A stretch of 64,000 bases of DNA from Sphingobacteriales bacterium (GTDB lineage: Bacteria > Bacteroidota > Bacteroidia > Chitinophagales > UBA2359): assembly GCA_016706405.1 (NCBI GenBank), contig JADJJT010000003.1, forward strand, positions 975,772 to 1,039,771, written 5' to 3'. Both the position numbers and the translations under genes were made by a program. Shown here in pieces: positions 38,653 through 48,655 of the stretch. The notes below the pieces were generated by a model. The model was given only the letters and a program-made list of their open reading frames with translations. It was not told where the DNA came from and ran no database searches. Position 1 is the first letter of the stretch. Each line of letters begins with the position of its first letter.

Positions 38653-40168
38653 CAGTCCGTCTAAAAACTCATAAGTTTCGGCAAATTTACATTATAAGTT
38701 TTAAATAGAGGCGATTTGAGGGCTTGTTTTTTTGCGTTAATAAATCTTGGATGAAATATATTTTGAGGAGAGAGAGGGCGCATATCTCCTTAAAACGAGC
38801 TATAAAAAGACGAAAAACAAAAACAGGGTTTTTAACCACGTTTTGAACAGCTCACGAGGCAAAATATTGAATAATCGGCGCAAATTATAGGCAGTCATTA
38901 TAAGCCCCACATCGGCGGCGGCGCGCTCAATGCCCCGCTTGGTGATGATGTAGGAGTAACCCCATTGCCGTTTAATTGTGCCGTAGGGGTGTTCTACTAT
39001 TTGCTGCCGAAGCTTATACAAGTTTTTATTTTTTTCTATGTTTTTTTGTTAATATCTACATATTGTTGGTACTCGCCCGCTCTATGAGTCTGCCTTTTGC
39101 ATTTTTGGTGCATAACAATTTGACGGGACAATGCTGACATTTAGTGGTTTTATAATGTTTAACATAATAGGTCGAGTTCTCTTTGGTTTTGAGGTAGTTA
39201 TTGCCGTTTGTACGGATGTGATATCCTTTGTCGTAAAGGGCGGTAAAACCCGTTGTTTGCAATATTGTTTGCGCGCTTTGCAGCATCTCGCCCATGGCTT
39301 TGCTGTCGTTGGTATTGGTAAGTTTGTAATCAATAATGAGTTTGTGTTTATCATCTACGGTGGTTTGCACGTTGTACCCTACTTCGGTAATATTGTTGCG
39401 GGTAATGAGTTGGCGGCTGTCGGGGTCGGTGGTAGAAATTTGTTTTTCGCCCGTATCCTCAAGTTGTTGCTGAAGGACTTGGTAGTTTTGTTTTCGTTGT
39501 GTTTGCTTGTCAATTTCTGCTTGTATAGTTTGTTTGTTATCTTCATCGGCTGCGGCAAGTTCGGCGTTGTACTCGTCTAACTTTTTGTCAATATAGGCAA
39601 GATGTTGTGCTATTTTCTTTCATTAAAATTGTTTTTCTTGCTGTTTTGAGCCCGAAGTTTGGTCGAGTCGCCGCAATGAGTTTGCCCCCTATTAATTGAA
39701 ATTGTTTTGCTATGCGCACGGTGTGCCGAAATACTTCCGGATGGCTTTTTGATTATCTTTCCGAAATTGGCTATGGTATTGTGGTCGGGTGCTAATTGTT
39801 GCAACAGCACATCACCTCGGTATTGCGCCTGCACTCTTTTTCTAACACCTCGAAGAACGAATGCAGTTTAAATACCCGTAAATAAACAATTTGAGCAAAT
39901 CTTTCGGGTTGTATGCTGGCCGACCTTCAGCATTTAGTTTGCTGGCAAAACCAAATTTTTCCATCTCAATACTTTCAACAAACATATCAATTAACCGAAC
40001 TTCATTGTCCGAAGCGATAATATTGTCTAAGCAATCGGTAAATAAAACGGCTTGTTCTCTTGGTATTCCTTTAATATATTCCATGCCACTAAATTACGAA
40101 ATAAATTAAATATTACCCAATTATTTGAAAGAAAAAATAAAATTATTTGAAGGTTTTTAGACAGTCTG
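38653..40168 (-). mobile_element. IS-A copy 1 (IS1182-like), internally deleted
   Basis: Ends CAGTCCGTCTAAAAAC (left) and, inverted, CAGACTGTCTAAAAAC (right), 14 of 16 matching. Flanked by ACGG duplicates at 38649-38652 and 40169-40172. It is 1516 bp, about 160 bp shorter than the other copies because a segment is missing near 39215. It is inserted directly after CGCCCAACGG, the left edge of an attC-like site. Confidence 0.9.
38800..40084 (-). pseudogene. IS1182-like transposase, IS-A copy 1 (broken)
   Basis: Starts MEYIKGIPREQAVLFTDCLD. The conserved N-terminal KLNAEGRPAYNPKDLLKLFIYGYLN and C-terminal EHPYGTIKRQWGYSYIITKRG segments are present. It is split by frameshifts near 39830, 39620 and 39060 and by the internal deletion near 39215. 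Not functional as read. Confidence 0.85.
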
Positions 40169-40288
40169 ACGGTTTCGGTATTGCCGAAGGCGGGGATTTT
40201 TAGCACTAAAGTTCAATCGAAGAACAAATGTTGAACTCTGTACAAATGATTCATAGAAGCACTTCAGCCCCACTTTTGGCAATACCTT
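40169..40288. repeat. attC-like hairpin core between IS-A and IS-B
   Basis: After the ACGG duplication the site continues TTTCGGTATTGCCGAAGGCG and closes with CCCCACTTTTGGCAATACC. GGTATTGCC pairs with GGCAATACC and GGGG with CCCC. With both IS removed, the site would read CGCCCAACGGTTTCGG...CAATACCTTGTTAGGTGC. Confidence 0.7.
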
Positions 40289-42079
40289 GTGCCTGTTGCA
40301 CAACTCAAAGGTAGTGAAAAATTAATATACAAAAAAAATTTGGTGAAATATTTTTAAAAAGAATAGGAAAATTCAATAATTTGTAGTATATTTGCCTGCA
40401 TTATGCAAGGACGAAAACAACTGACCCCGCAACTATTTTACCAACTAAGTTTAGACCAATTAGTTCCGGAAGATAATTTTACCGCCGAATAAACAACCAC
40501 CTCAATCTCGATTTTCTGTACCCAGCTACCAAGCAGTATTACGGCTCCGAAGGGCAGCAAAGTATAGACCCAGGTGGTGTTTTTCAAAATTTTGTTGGTG
40601 GGCTACCTCAACAATATCAACAGCGACCGCGCTTTGCTTGCCTACTGCAACAACTGCCTTGATGTTCGCCTGTTTTTGGGCTACGACCTCAACGAATCGC
40701 TGCCTTGGCACTCGACCATTAGCCGCACACGGCAACTGTTTGGCGAGGAAGTATTTTTGGGTTTATTCAGAAAAATTCTGTCGCTTTGCGTAAAATCCGG
40801 AATGGTGCGCGGCAAACGCCAGGCGGTCGATAGCGCCTTCATCAAAGCCAATGCCAGCATGGATAGTTTGGTCGAAAAAGAGGTTTTAGAAGATGCCTCG
40901 GCCTTTGTGTCGGAATTAGAAGAAAACAGCGAATTTAAAGTAACTACCGAGCGCAAAAAATTGGTAGAGCGGCACCACAAATGGAAAGAAGAGGCCTACA
41001 AAGATATGCCCGCCGGCAACAATAAATCTGGACGTTTAGATGAAGATGGCCATGAAATTCGGCCTAAATTTTTAAGCAATCACACGCATTATTCGCCTAC
41101 CGATCCGGATGCTAAAATAAGCGTAAAGCCCGGAAAAGCCCGCCAGCTAAACTATTCGGGGCAGTTGGCCGTTGACGATGCGCACCATGTCATAACGGGA
41201 GCTTGCGCCAGCACATCGGGCAGCAAAGACAGTGCCATTTTTGGCGAAATCATGAACCAAACCATCGCAAATTTCAAAGAAAACGGCTTGGAAATGGAAG
41301 AGGTTTTGGCCGATGCGGGTTACAGCAGTGGCGAGAGTTTGCAGTATTGCGAGGCGCATCATATCAACGCATACATTCCAAATTTTGGGCAGTACAAACC
41401 CCAACGCGAGGGCTTTGTTTTCAACAAAAACTCAACCGCTACCGATGTGTAAAAAGGGCGGCAACAAGGCTATTTTGACCTTCAAAGGCACAAAACCGAC
41501 AGCAAAGGCTACACCAAAAACGTTTATCGCAGCAGCGAAAGCGATTGTGGCAAATGCCCCCTCAGAGCCTTGTGTTGCGGTGCGGTAAGCAAATTCAAAA
41601 ATTAGACGACAGCATTCACAAACCCCTGTACGACAAGATGCACCGCAAACTCAACAAAGACAAAAACTACACCCGATTTTTAACCAAACGCCGAAGCTCA
41701 ACCGTTGAGCCGGTGCTGGGAACGCTTATCAATCATCACAACATGAAACGAGTGAATGCACGAGGAATAGCCCAAGCCAATAAACACGTTTTAATGGCGG
41801 CTTTGAGCTATAATTTGAAGAAACTGTTAAAATTTATCCGAAAATGCCCAAAATGTACGCTCAAATGCCCAGTACCTGCCAAATTGGGCAGCAGGTATTG
41901 GTTTCTTCAAAATTCACTTTATTGGGCTTAATTAGGTTCATTTTAAGGCATTCAAAAAAAAGGAACTTCCATTTATTTGTCCCGAAATTAAGACTTGCCT
42001 AAAACGCGGCAAATGTAGCTACGGCGGGCATTTTAGCCCAAAAACCCGCTTTGTAAAGGGAGGGTTGTGCAACGGTTAC
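40289..42079 (+). mobile_element. IS-B copy 1 (IS1182-like)
   Basis: Left end GTGCCTGTTGCACAACTC; right end, inverted, GTAACCGTTGCACAACCC. The 1791-bp element is flanked by CCTT on both sides (40285-40288 and 42080-42083) and then GTTAGG, so the 4-bp target duplication lies directly before the GTTR edge of the attC-like site. Promoter box TATATTTG stands 9 bases before the transposase ATG. Confidence 0.92.
40403..41931 (+). pseudogene. IS1182-like transposase, IS-B copy 1 (frameshifted)
   Basis: Starts MQGRKQLTPQLFYQLSLDQL. The catalytic core includes RGKRQAVDSAFIKANASMD (first Asp), LADAGYSSGESLQYCE (second Asp region), and the terminal STVEPVLGTLINHHNMKRV (Glu). Breaks occur at the T-run near 40482 and the A-runs near 41430, 41488 and 41600. 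Compared with copies 2 and 3 the indels lie in homopolymers and at CCGG words. Confidence 0.88.
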
Positions 42080-42151
42080 CCTTGTTAGGTGCTGCCCTTC
42101 TTTTCTGTCGAGTTGTTGTTCATCCATTTTGCAGTGTGTTTGTGCGTTGGC

Positions 42152-42218
42152 TTGGTGGCTCTTTTGCTTTTTTTATTTTGGCTACGTGTTGTTGCAAAAA
42201 AAGCAAATGTGCCACCAA
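42152..42218. repeat. Long hairpin with TCT/TGT internal loop (e1)
   Basis: Arms 42152-42174 and 42196-42218 pair over 8 bp and 12 bp on either side of a 3-by-3 internal loop (TCT opposite TGT). The loop sits in the context GCTCTTTT opposite AAATGTGC. It lies in the 3' region of the restriction endonuclease gene, whose stop is at 42223. TTTGTGCGTTGGCTTG directly precedes it. Two similar hairpins occur at 44927 and 56594. Confidence 0.7.
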
Positions 42219-42222
42219 TTGA

Positions 42223-43131
42223 TTAGGCAAATATTTCTTTAAAAATCGTATCTAATTTTTCGTCAAAGTTGCCAGATAAGTCCTTGTGAGGAATACCAAG
42301 GTTTTCTAAAGCAAGTTTAAACCGCTTAAAACCATTTTCACTTCTCATTTCAACCCAATTAATTCCCAAGTGATCAAGTTGGTTTTTATTTTGAATTGAA
42401 AGTTTGTCTGCAACAAAAACATTAGTTGCTCTTGCAATTACTGCATCAGCACTTTCAGGATTTCCGCTTCCCATTAGTTTTACTTCACATAAAAATTCTT
42501 TGCCATCTTTGAGCAAGTAAAAATCAATTTCTCGGTCAAATCCTTTTGCGTTGTCTTTTACGAATTTTGCTTTATAATTATCTTCACTTACTGAATATAG
42601 TTTGCAGAGTGTTTTCATTAGTGGGTTCTCCACTCTCTTTCCAGCTGTGCTCCAAAGTCCGCCCCGCAATTCGGCTCGTTTAACTGCAAGTGTGTTTATT
42701 ACTATTAAACTTTCACTAACATTCAGGTCAACAGAAACACCTTTAAACTTTATTGTCAAAGTCAATTCTAATTCGTGCTCGGTCTCAACTAAAACTTTGA
42801 TGCTTTCATATAAAACATCATAATGTTCATTAGCTGCATCAATGATGATTTCTTTTGTGGATGAGTTGAACATATTATGAATGGTCTTTTTGTTCAACCC
42901 GGAATTGATTGTAATTTCCTTAGCTGGCAAATTTGGATTTAAAAACTCCTTTTTATACCAATCAATGGATATGTTTTCGTTTTTCAGTTTAGCGTCAATA
43001 ATTTTCTTGAAAAATTCAATTGCAAATTGCAAAAACTCCGCATTGATAAGAGTTACAACTTCAATTCTATAATCGTCTCCTTTTAAAAGTTTGCGGATTA
43101 TGTTCTTTGCTACTTGTTCTGTTAATGTCAT
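42223..43131 (-). CDS. Type II restriction endonuclease, CfrBI-like
   Basis: A 302-residue nuclease. The C-terminal half has a PD-(D/E)xK core in FDREIDFYLLKDGKEFLCEVKLMGSGNPESADA, with D (ID) and ExK (CEVK). The whole protein resembles CfrBI-family endonucleases, whose founder cuts CCWWGG; specificity here is not provable. The ATG overlaps the methyltransferase stop as ATGA. Third gene of a controller-methyltransferase-nuclease operon. No TCCGGA occurs in this unit. Confidence 0.8.
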   Translation of the reverse strand: MTLTEQVAKNIIRKLLKGDDYRIEVVTLINAEFLQFAIEFFKKIIDAKLKNENISIDWYKKEFLNPNLPAKEITINSGLNKKTIHNMFNSSTKEIIIDAANEHYDVLYESIKVLVETEHELELTLTIKFKGVSVDLNVSESLIVINTLAVKRAELRGGLWSTAGKRVENPLMKTLCKLYSVSEDNYKAKFVKDNAKGFDREIDFYLLKDGKEFLCEVKLMGSGNPESADAVIARATNVFVADKLSIQNKNQLDHLGINWVEMRSENGFKRFKLALENLGIPHKDLSGNFDEKLDTIFKEIFA

Positions 43132-44501
43132 TTTATAGTTTCTTTAAATTTATCAAGGGTTAAAAATTTAGTTTCAAAGTTATCGAACATATCTTTTGAT
43201 TTTTTTGATTGCATATATTCAAAGTATGTTTCGTCTTTCTCTGTCAAAAGAAAATGTCGGCCTAACTTTTTTGCAGTTTTCCCCATTGTTCCACTACCGC
43301 CAAATGGGTCAAAAACTAAATCGTCTTTGTATGAATAGTATTGAATAACTCTTTTGCAAAGCTCAACAGGAAAAACCGCAGAATGCACTTTATCAAAGCA
43401 AGGGTCAATTTTCCAAACATTTGTTGTTTCGTAGCCGTCTGCAACTTTGCTTTCTAAAATTGTATTCCAGTCATACTGTTTAATATTCCAGTCCAAAAGT
43501 TTTTCGGTGCTTTTGCGATAAACCATTAAGTATTCAGTGACACTATTTGGTTTGTATCCTAATGGTTTTCTGTGTTGCATAAAACCACCAATTCGATTTT
43601 TTACACTTGCTTCAGGTTTTAGCCAAACAATGTCATCAATAAATTCCCAACCCATTTCCATTAAATATGGATGTATGTCAAAAGGAATTGGATAACGCTT
43701 ACTGCTATGTGAACGACTAATTCTTGGAATAATAATCGGTGAAGTATTTACAATTAAAAATCTACCTTCTTTTGTTATACGATGGACTTCTCTAAAAACA
43801 TCTGCAAGAAATTCAAGATAATGCTTATAGCTTGGGTAAATAGAATAATCTCTTGCGTTGTAATATGGTGGCGAAGTAAAAGTTAGATGAATGCTTTCAT
43901 CTTTCAGTAATTTCATTGCTTCAATGTTGTCTGCATTAACAACAACATTTTTCAAATAATCGTAACTCTCTGTATGTGGTTGAGAATTTTTGTCTTTGAT
44001 TTCAGTAAAATACTCTTTGTAAATTACCGTTCTCACCATTTCGTTTTCGTGATTTACAAGTGCTTTTAATTGCTCGTCAACTTCTTCTTCTCCTTTAAAA
44101 ACAAGCAAACCACGAATTGCTTGACTTACAATTTTTGGGTCTTTGTCTTTGAGAATTTCAAAAAGTATTTTCTTTCCTTTTTTACTTCTCATTCTGCCTA
44201 TTGAAGAAACCGCTTCACGTCTTACAGTTGTGTCAGTATCATTTAATGCAGTTTCTTTAAGAGTTGCTAGATATTCTTCCTTGTCAAGTTTACCAAAGGT
44301 TTTAACTGTCCAAAGTCGAACAGAAGCATTTTTATGGGTTAATAATTCGGGTAGAAAACTACCGTCAAAATCTTTGGGAAGTTGTCCAAGATTTTCAAGT
44401 ATAAAAGTCAACGAGCCGCTGTCTTTATAATCTTTTACAAGATGTCCTATTGCACCGTTTCCGTTGCTTTTTAGGTCTTTGATGTATTCTTTAGTCAGCA
44501 T
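43128..44501 (-). CDS. N4-cytosine/N6-adenine DNA methyltransferase with N-terminal HEAT repeats
   Basis: A 457-residue protein. Residues about 15-170 form HEAT-like helical repeats (DGSFLPELLTHKNASVRLWTVKTFGKL, then TDTTVRREAVSSIGRM and DPKIVSQAIRGLL). The methyltransferase follows with TSPPY at 209-213, typical of N4-cytosine enzymes, and the SAM motif FDPFGGSGTMGKTAKKLGRHF near the C-terminus (beta-class order). It protects the site cut by the neighbouring nuclease. The fusion to HEAT repeats is unusual; the repeats may mediate DNA wrapping or partner binding. Overlaps the controller gene by 11 bases. Confidence 0.88.
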   Translation of the reverse strand: MLTKEYIKDLKSNGNGAIGHLVKDYKDSGSLTFILENLGQLPKDFDGSFLPELLTHKNASVRLWTVKTFGKLDKEEYLATLKETALNDTDTTVRREAVSSIGRMRSKKGKKILFEILKDKDPKIVSQAIRGLLVFKGEEEVDEQLKALVNHENEMVRTVIYKEYFTEIKDKNSQPHTESYDYLKNVVVNADNIEAMKLLKDESIHLTFTSPPYYNARDYSIYPSYKHYLEFLADVFREVHRITKEGRFLIVNTSPIIIPRISRSHSSKRYPIPFDIHPYLMEMGWEFIDDIVWLKPEASVKNRIGGFMQHRKPLGYKPNSVTEYLMVYRKSTEKLLDWNIKQYDWNTILESKVADGYETTNVWKIDPCFDKVHSAVFPVELCKRVIQYYSYKDDLVFDPFGGSGTMGKTAKKLGRHFLLTEKDETYFEYMQSKKSKDMFDNFETKFLTLDKFKETIK

Positions 44502-44817
44502 TTCTTTTTGTTTTTAAGTATGAAACTTTCTTTTCTGCAACCTTTAGAATATTAAGGTCTGCTTCTTCGTCTAAAATTTTGTAAGCAATTTGGTCGCTGA
44601 GAAATTCATCTTGTAATTCTTTCTCATCTACTTGAAACAATGTTGCCACCTGCTTAATAAGTTGCTTTGTTGGGTGTCGTTCGTTACGTTCAATTTTTGC
44701 AAGCAATGAAATATCAATGCTGATTTGTTCAGCCACTGTTTTCAATGTCTGTCCAGCTTCTTCACGAAGTGTCCTTAAATGCTCACCAAAAGAAGTATAT
44801 TTTTTTACAGATGCCAT
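44491..44817 (-). CDS. XRE-family HTH controller protein of the R-M system
   Basis: A 108-residue DNA-binding protein. The helix-turn-helix is at about residues 12-66 (LRTLREEAGQTLKTVAEQISIDISLLAKIERNERHPTKQLIKQVATLF). It is the first gene of the R-M operon and overlaps the methyltransferase gene. Paired TGGAC/GTCCA sites directly upstream suggest autoregulation, as for R-M C proteins, though its C-terminal extension is longer than in typical C proteins. Confidence 0.85.
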   Translation of the reverse strand: MASVKKYTSFGEHLRTLREEAGQTLKTVAEQISIDISLLAKIERNERHPTKQLIKQVATLFQVDEKELQDEFLSDQIAYKILDEEADLNILKVAEKKVSYLKTKRNAD

Positions 44818-44827
44818 TTGGTCTAAT

Positions 44828-44874
44828 TTTGTCCAAAAGTAAAAAGAGATTTCTTAATGGACAAATAAAGTCCA
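44828..44874. promoter_or_regulatory. Candidate controller-protein operators
   Basis: TGGACAAATAAAGTCCA (44858-44874) is a perfect 5-bp inverted repeat with 7-base spacer. A second half-site TTTGTCCAAAA begins at 44828, only 11 bases upstream of the HTH start codon. Position and symmetry fit autoregulatory operators; binding is inferred. Confidence 0.55.
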
Positions 44875-44926
44875 AAATAGTTATTCACAAATTGTCAGGG
44901 TGGTGGGTGGGCTTGGGTGCGGTCGG

Positions 44927-44991
44927 GCAAAATAAAATGTGCTGCAATTTGTGTCGGCTTGTGCGGTTGGTTGCAGCTCTTTTTATTTTGC
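44927..44991. repeat. Long hairpin with TCT/TGT internal loop (e2)
   Basis: Arms 44927-44947 and 44971-44991 pair over 11 bp and 7 bp around a 3-by-3 loop (TGT opposite TCT), again in the context AAATGTGC opposite GCTCTTTT but in the opposite orientation to e1. The stem sequences differ from e1 and e3 yet pair perfectly. It lies between the controller gene and the right edge of the unit (45059). Nothing else is seen in the 240-base gap except the operators. Confidence 0.7.
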
Positions 44992-45069
44992 GAAGCGTTG
45001 GTATTTTGTCTGTCGTTTTACTGTTTGTCTGAATGTTGCTTTGTCGTCAAATAGGGTTGCACCTAACGG

Positions 45070-46745
45070 CAGTCCGTCTAAAAACTCATAAGTTTCGGCA
45101 AATTTACATTATAAGTTTTAAATAGAGGCGATTTGAGGGCTTGTTTTTTTGCGTTAATAAATCTTGGATGAAATATATTTTGAGGAGAGAGGGGCGCATA
45201 TCTCCTTAAAACGAGCTATAAAAAGACGAAAAACAAAAAACAGGGTTTTTAACCACGTTTTGAACAGCTCACGAGGCAAAATATTGAATAATCGGCGCAA
45301 ATTATAGGCAGTCATTATAAGCCCCACATCGGCGGCGGCGCGCTCAATGCCCCGCTTGGTGATGATGTAGGAGTAACCCCATTGCCGTTTAATTGTGCCG
45401 TAGGGGTGTTCTACTATTTGCTGCCGAAGCTTATACAAGTTTTTATTTTTTTCTATGTTTTTTTGTTAATATCTACATATTGTTGGTACTCGCTCCGCTC
45501 TATGAGTCTGCCTTTTGCATTTTTGGTGCATAACAATTTGACGGGACAATGCTGACATTTAGTGGTTTTATAATGTTTAACATAATAGGTCGAGTTCTCT
45601 TTGGTTTTGAGGTAGTTATTGCCGTTTGTACGGAGTGTTTCTCCCTGCGGACAGTTGTAGGTATCGGTAAGATTGTTGTAGTCAAAGCGGTCAAAATTGT
45701 AATCCGGATTAGGTGCGCAAGCGGCAACTGAGGGTATGGCTGTCATAATTTCTACCCCATTTCGACTGCCGTTTTTATTTCACTTCCGGTGTGATATCCT
45801 TTGTCGTAAAGGGCGGTAAAACCCGTTGTTTGCAATATTGTTTGCGCGCTTTGCAGCATCTCGCCCATGGCTTTGCTGTCGTTGGTATTGGTAAGTTTGT
45901 AATCAATAATGAGTTTGTGTTTATCATCTACGGTGGTTTGCACGTTGTACCCTACTTCGGTAATATTGTTGCGGGTAATGAGTTGGCGGCTGTCGGGGTC
46001 GGTGGTAGAAATTTGTTTTTCGCCCGTATCCTCAAGTTGTTGCTGAAGGACTTGGTAGTTTTGTTTTCGTTGTGTTTGCTTGTCAATTTCTGCTTGTATA
46101 GTTTGTTTGTTATCTTCATCGGCTGCGGCAAGTTCGGCGTTGTACTCGTCTAACTTTTTGTCAATATAGGCAAGATGTTGTGCTATTTTCTTTTCATTAA
46201 AATTGTTTTTCTTGCTGTTTTGAGCCCGAAGTTTGGTCGAGTCGCCGGCAATGAGTTTGCCCCCTATTAATTGAAATTGTTTTGCTATGCGCACGGTGTG
46301 CCGAAATACTTCCCGGATGGCTTTTTGATTATCTTTCCGAAATTGGCTATGGTATTGTGGTCGGGTGCTAATTGTTGCAACAGCCACATCACTCGGTATT
46401 GCGCCTGCACTCTTTTTCTAACACTCTCGAAGAACGAATGCAGTTTAAATACCCGTAAATAAACAATTTGAGCAAATCTTTCGGGTTGTATGCTGGCCGA
46501 CCTTCAGCATTTAGTTTGCTGGCAAAACCAAATTTTTCCATCTCAATACTTTCAACAAACATATCAATTAACCGAACTTCATTGTCCGAAGCGATAATAT
46601 TGTCTAAGCAATCGGTAAATAAAACGGCTTGTTCTCTTGGTATTCCTTTAATATATTCCATGCCACTAAATTACGAAATAAATTAAATATTACCCAATTA
46701 TTTGAAAGAAAAAATAAAATTATTTGAAGGTTTTTAGACAGTCTG
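45070..46745 (-). mobile_element. IS-A copy 2 (IS1182-like)
   Basis: 1676 bp with the same termini as copy 1, flanked by ACGG on both sides (45066-45069 and 46746-46749). Inserted after GCACCTAACGG, the left edge of an attC-like site. Confidence 0.92.
45154..46661 (-). pseudogene. IS1182-like transposase, IS-A copy 2 (frameshifted)
   Basis: Start MEYIKGIPREQAVLFTDCLD at 46661. A break near 46400 leads into the long central frame (VFRHTVRIAKQF...LIAGDSTKLRAQNS with the first catalytic Asp; NVQTTVDDKHKLIIDYKLTNTND with the second), another break occurs near 45755, and the zinc-like CxHCxxxxLC segment and EHPYGTIKRQWGY follow. Fewer defects than copy 1. Confidence 0.85.
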
Positions 46746-46865
46746 ACGGTTTACGGCTTGGCGAAGGCAGGGCTTTAAAAAACCGTCAGCCGAAGTTAAG
46801 CACAAATGTTGATAGAAATTCAAATGTTCAATTACTTCCATCAGCCCTGCTTTTGCCAAACCGAT
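46746..46865. repeat. attC-like hairpin core between IS-A and IS-B
   Basis: GGTTTACGGCTTGGCGAAGG near the left pairs with CCTGCTTTTGCCAAACCG near the right (GGTTT/AAACC, TTGGC/GCCAA, GCAGGG/CCCTGC). An apical region of about 60 bases lies between them. Both sides are occupied by IS. Confidence 0.65.
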
Positions 46866-46963
46866 GTGCCTGTTGCACAACTCAAAGGTAGTGAAAAATT
46901 AATATACAAAAAAAATTTGGTGAAATATTTTTAAAAAGAATAGGAAAATTCAATAATTTGTAG

Positions 46964-46971
46964 TATATTTG
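46964..46971 (+). promoter_or_regulatory. IS-B transposase promoter -7 box
   Basis: TATATTTG fits the Bacteroidota TAnnTTTG box and lies only 8 bases before the transposase ATG (46980). The transcript would therefore be leaderless or nearly so. Same arrangement in the other IS-B copies (TATACTTG in relic 2). Confidence 0.55.
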
Positions 46972-46979
46972 CCTGCATT

Positions 46980-48571
46980 ATGCAAGGACGAAAACAACTG
47001 ACCCCGCAACTATTTTACCAACTAAGTTTAGACCAATTAGTTCCGGAAGATAATTTTTACCGCCGAATAAACAACCACCTCAATCTCGATTTTCTGTACC
47101 CAGCTACCAAGCAGTATTACGGCTCCGAAGGGCAGCAAAGTATAGACCCGGTGGTGTTTTTCAAAATTTTGTTGGTGGGCTACCTCAACAATATCAACAG
47201 CGACCGCGCTTTGCTTGCCTACTGCAACAACTGCCTTGATGTTCGCCTGTTTTTGGGCTACGACCTCAACGAATCGCTGCCTTGGCACTCGACCATTAGC
47301 CGCACACGGCAACTGTTTGGCGAGGAAGTATTTTTGGGTTTATTCAGAAAAATTCTGTCGCTTTGCGTAAAATCCGGAATGGTGCGCGGCAAACGCCAGG
47401 CGGTCGATAGCGCCTTCATCAAAGCCAATGCCAGCATGGATAGTTTGGTCGAAAAAGAGGTTTTAGAAGATGCCTCGGCCTTTGTGTCGGAATTAGAAGA
47501 AAACAGCGAATTTAAAGTAACTACCGAGCGCAAAAATTGGTAGAGCGGCACCACAAATGGAAAGAAGAGGCCTACAAAGATATGCCCGCCGGCAACAATA
47601 AATCCCGGACGTTTAGATGAAGATGGCCATGAAATTCGGCCTAAATTTTTAAGCAATCACACGCATTATTCGCCTACCGATCGGATGCTAAAATAAGCGT
47701 AAAAGCCCGGAAAAGCCCGCCAGCTAAACTATTCGGGGCAGTTGGCCGTTGACGATGCGCACCATGTCATAACGGGAGCTTGCGCCAGCACATCGGGCAG
47801 CAAAGACAGTGCCATTTTTGGCGAAATCATGAACCAAACCATCGCAAATTTCAAAGAAAACGGCTTGGAAATGGAAGAGGTTTTGGCCGATGCGGGTTAC
47901 AGCAGTGGCGAGAGTTTGCAGTATTGCGAGGCGCATCATATCAACGCATACATTCCAAATTTTGGGCAGTACAAACCCCAACGCGAGGGCTTTGTTTTCA
48001 ACAAAAAACTCAACCGCTACCGATGTGTAAAAAAGGGCGGCAACAAGGCTATTTTGACCTTCAAAGGCACAAAAACCGACAGCAAAGGCTACACCAAAAT
48101 CGTTTATCGCAGCAGCGAAAGCGATTGTGGCAAATGCCCCCTCAGAGCCTTGTGTTGCGGTGCGGTAAGCAAATTCAAAAAATTAGACGACAGCATTCAC
48201 AAACCCCTGTACGACAAGATGCACCGCAAACTCAACAAAGACAAAAACTACACCCGATTTTTAACCAAACGCTGAAGCTCAACCGTTGAGCGGTGCTGGG
48301 AACGCTTATCAATCATCACAACATGAAACGAGTGAATGCACGAGGAATAGCCCAAGCCAATAAACACGTTTTAATGGCGGCTTTGAGCTATAATTTGAAG
48401 AAACTGTTAAAATTTATCCGGAAAATGCCCAAAATGTACGCTCAAATGCCCAGTACCTGCCAAATTGGGCAGCAGGTATTGGTTTCTTCAAAATTCACTT
48501 TATTGGGCTTAATTAGGTTCATTTTAAGGCATTCAAAAAAAGGAACTTCCATTTATCTGTCCCGAAATTAA
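46980..48571 (+). pseudogene. IS1182-like transposase, IS-B copy 2 (frameshifted)
   Basis: Nearly complete. The first 187 codons are clean to VTTERKNW, where one A is missing relative to copies 1 and 3. The frame resumes around 47742 and ends early at 48275, where CCGA reads CTGA, then a lost base near 48292 precedes the VLGTLINHHNMKRV end. An intact form would be about 530 residues. Confidence 0.85.
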
Positions 48572-48655
48572 GACTTGCCTAAAACGCGGCAAATGTAGCT
48601 ACGGCGGGCATTTTAGCCCAAAAACCCGCTTTGTAAAGGGAGGGTTGTGCAACGG

